From Balneolaceae bacterium SMO_bin1 (lineage in GTDB: Bacteria; Bacteroidota; Rhodothermia; Balneolales; Balneolaceae), in assembly GCA_003123965.1 (NCBI GenBank), contig NNSL01000256.1, positions 1 to 7,141 of the forward strand: a DNA stretch of 7,141 nucleotides, read 5' to 3'. The translations under genes were made by a program, and so were the position numbers. Each line of letters begins with the position of its first letter. Positions within the stretch are counted from its first letter, which is position 1. Shown here in pieces: positions 6,662-7,141 of the stretch. The notes under the pieces are model-generated. The model was not told where the DNA came from. It did no database searches and was given only the letters and a program-made list of their open reading frames with translations.

Positions 6662-7141
6662 CTAATTTAATGGTAAGCTTTGCTCAGCTGAGGCCTCTAC
6701 ACTGAACGATTCTTCTATAAGCGCATCAATTGTTTCTGAATTGGACTCTTCCCGCGGGTCTAGTATCTGCCCTGTTTCAGGGTCTATCAGAAAGCTTTGC
6801 ACATTGCTTCTAAGCAATATCGCCAATGTTTCTTCTTCACCGTTAATTGAGATGCTGTCAAAATCCATCAATTTGGTAAACGATGTTTTTGAACGATAGA
6901 CGAATTCCTCACCATTATATGTTCCTTCAATAAAAATAGAGTATCGATCTTCGGCAGTTATCAGATCTCGATCGGGTATATTATCCTGCGGATCAGGCTG
7001 CTGAATAAAAATTTCAATAGCCGTAAATGTATCGTATTGAAACCCGATTTGGCCGGCAAACACTGAAATATCGCTCCCGGCATTAGATTCCGCATAGCGT
7101 AAAATTGCTGGCCTATTGGCTTGAATACGTGCTTCAACATC
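6662..7141 (-). CDS. Unrecognised protein, C-terminal 159 residues (5' end outside the window)
   Basis: The frame is open from the window edge to the TAG at 6662, so the true start lies beyond 7141. The GTG at 7063 is internal. The visible part is acidic and alternates short beta-type stretches (YSIFIEGTYNGEEFVYRSK, then a segment with TLAILLRSNVQSFLIDP) with an acidic tail ending in ESFSVEASAEQSLPLN. The pattern of a beta-rich body, then a strand, then F-x-(D/N)P-x-(T/G)GxxLDP, then a helix with an EESF-like motif, resembles extracytoplasmic hypothetical proteins I have seen in Bacteroidota and Gemmatimonadota, possibly DUF4382-like. This is an impression only. No signal peptide or membrane segment can be judged, because the N-terminus is missing. 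It ends 38 bp before pyk on the same strand. No function can be assigned. Confidence 0.75.
   Translation of the reverse strand, partial: DVEARIQANRPAILRYAESNAGSDISVFAGQIGFQYDTFTAIEIFIQQPDPQDNIPDRDLITAEDRYSIFIEGTYNGEEFVYRSKTSFTKLMDFDSISINGEEETLAILLRSNVQSFLIDPETGQILDPREESNSETIDALIEESFSVEASAEQSLPLN

Noticed and set aside
6662..7063. Reading the edge gene as a complete 133-residue protein starting at GTG 7063
   Set aside because: The same frame stays open to 7141 with protein-like sequence (for example ANRPAILRYAESN), so the gene is cut by the window edge.
1..7141. A defence system, mobile element, CRISPR array, tRNA/rRNA or biosynthetic cluster
   Set aside because: No repeat-spacer pattern, transposase or integrase motif, terminal inverted repeat or RNA gene signature was found; the genes are mainly housekeeping plus one envelope/secretion protein.

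Overview
The window suggests a member of the Bacteroidota/FCB group, possibly Balneolota- or Rhodothermota-like. Base composition looks moderate in GC. No recognisable Shine-Dalgarno sequence precedes the main starts, some of which are GTG. The strongest pointer is a large TPR lipoprotein of the PorW/SprE type, a family tied to the type IX secretion system (T9SS), which is known only from this group. The lineage is inferred from gene content; no search was run.

Layout, left to right. (1) Positions 111-1390, minus strand: folC (folylpolyglutamate/dihydrofolate synthase), split by a -1 frameshift at a six-A run (350-355). The first reading frame ends at 317. The missing C-terminal domain continues in a second frame, 350 to 111. 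Joined, they give a normal-length FolC of about 426 residues. (2) A divergent gap of about 90 bp, then pyrD on the plus strand (1483-2553), a dihydroorotate dehydrogenase with class 2 architecture but Cys where class 2 enzymes normally carry the catalytic Ser. (3) Four bases beyond the pyrD stop, the convergent porW/sprE-like gene ends (minus, 5107 to 2558). Its 849-residue product has a lipobox, TPR repeats, the PorW/SprE central signature and an added C-terminal TonB-like domain. (4) Upstream of it on the same strand, pyk (6623 to 5190) encodes a complete pyruvate kinase with the K+-independent residue set. (5) At the right edge is the 3' part of an unrecognised gene (7141 to 6662), ending 38 bp before pyk.

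The partial gene, pyk and porW-like gene share a strand with gaps of 38 and 82 bp and could be co-transcribed. folC and pyrD point away from each other across a shared upstream region. Functions are mostly housekeeping (folate, pyrimidine, glycolysis) plus one secretion/gliding-type envelope protein. No mobile element, CRISPR array, RNA gene or defence system was seen. The items most worth a second look are the folC frameshift and its sequence context, the TonB-like domain on the PorW-like lipoprotein, and the Cys-for-Ser change in PyrD.
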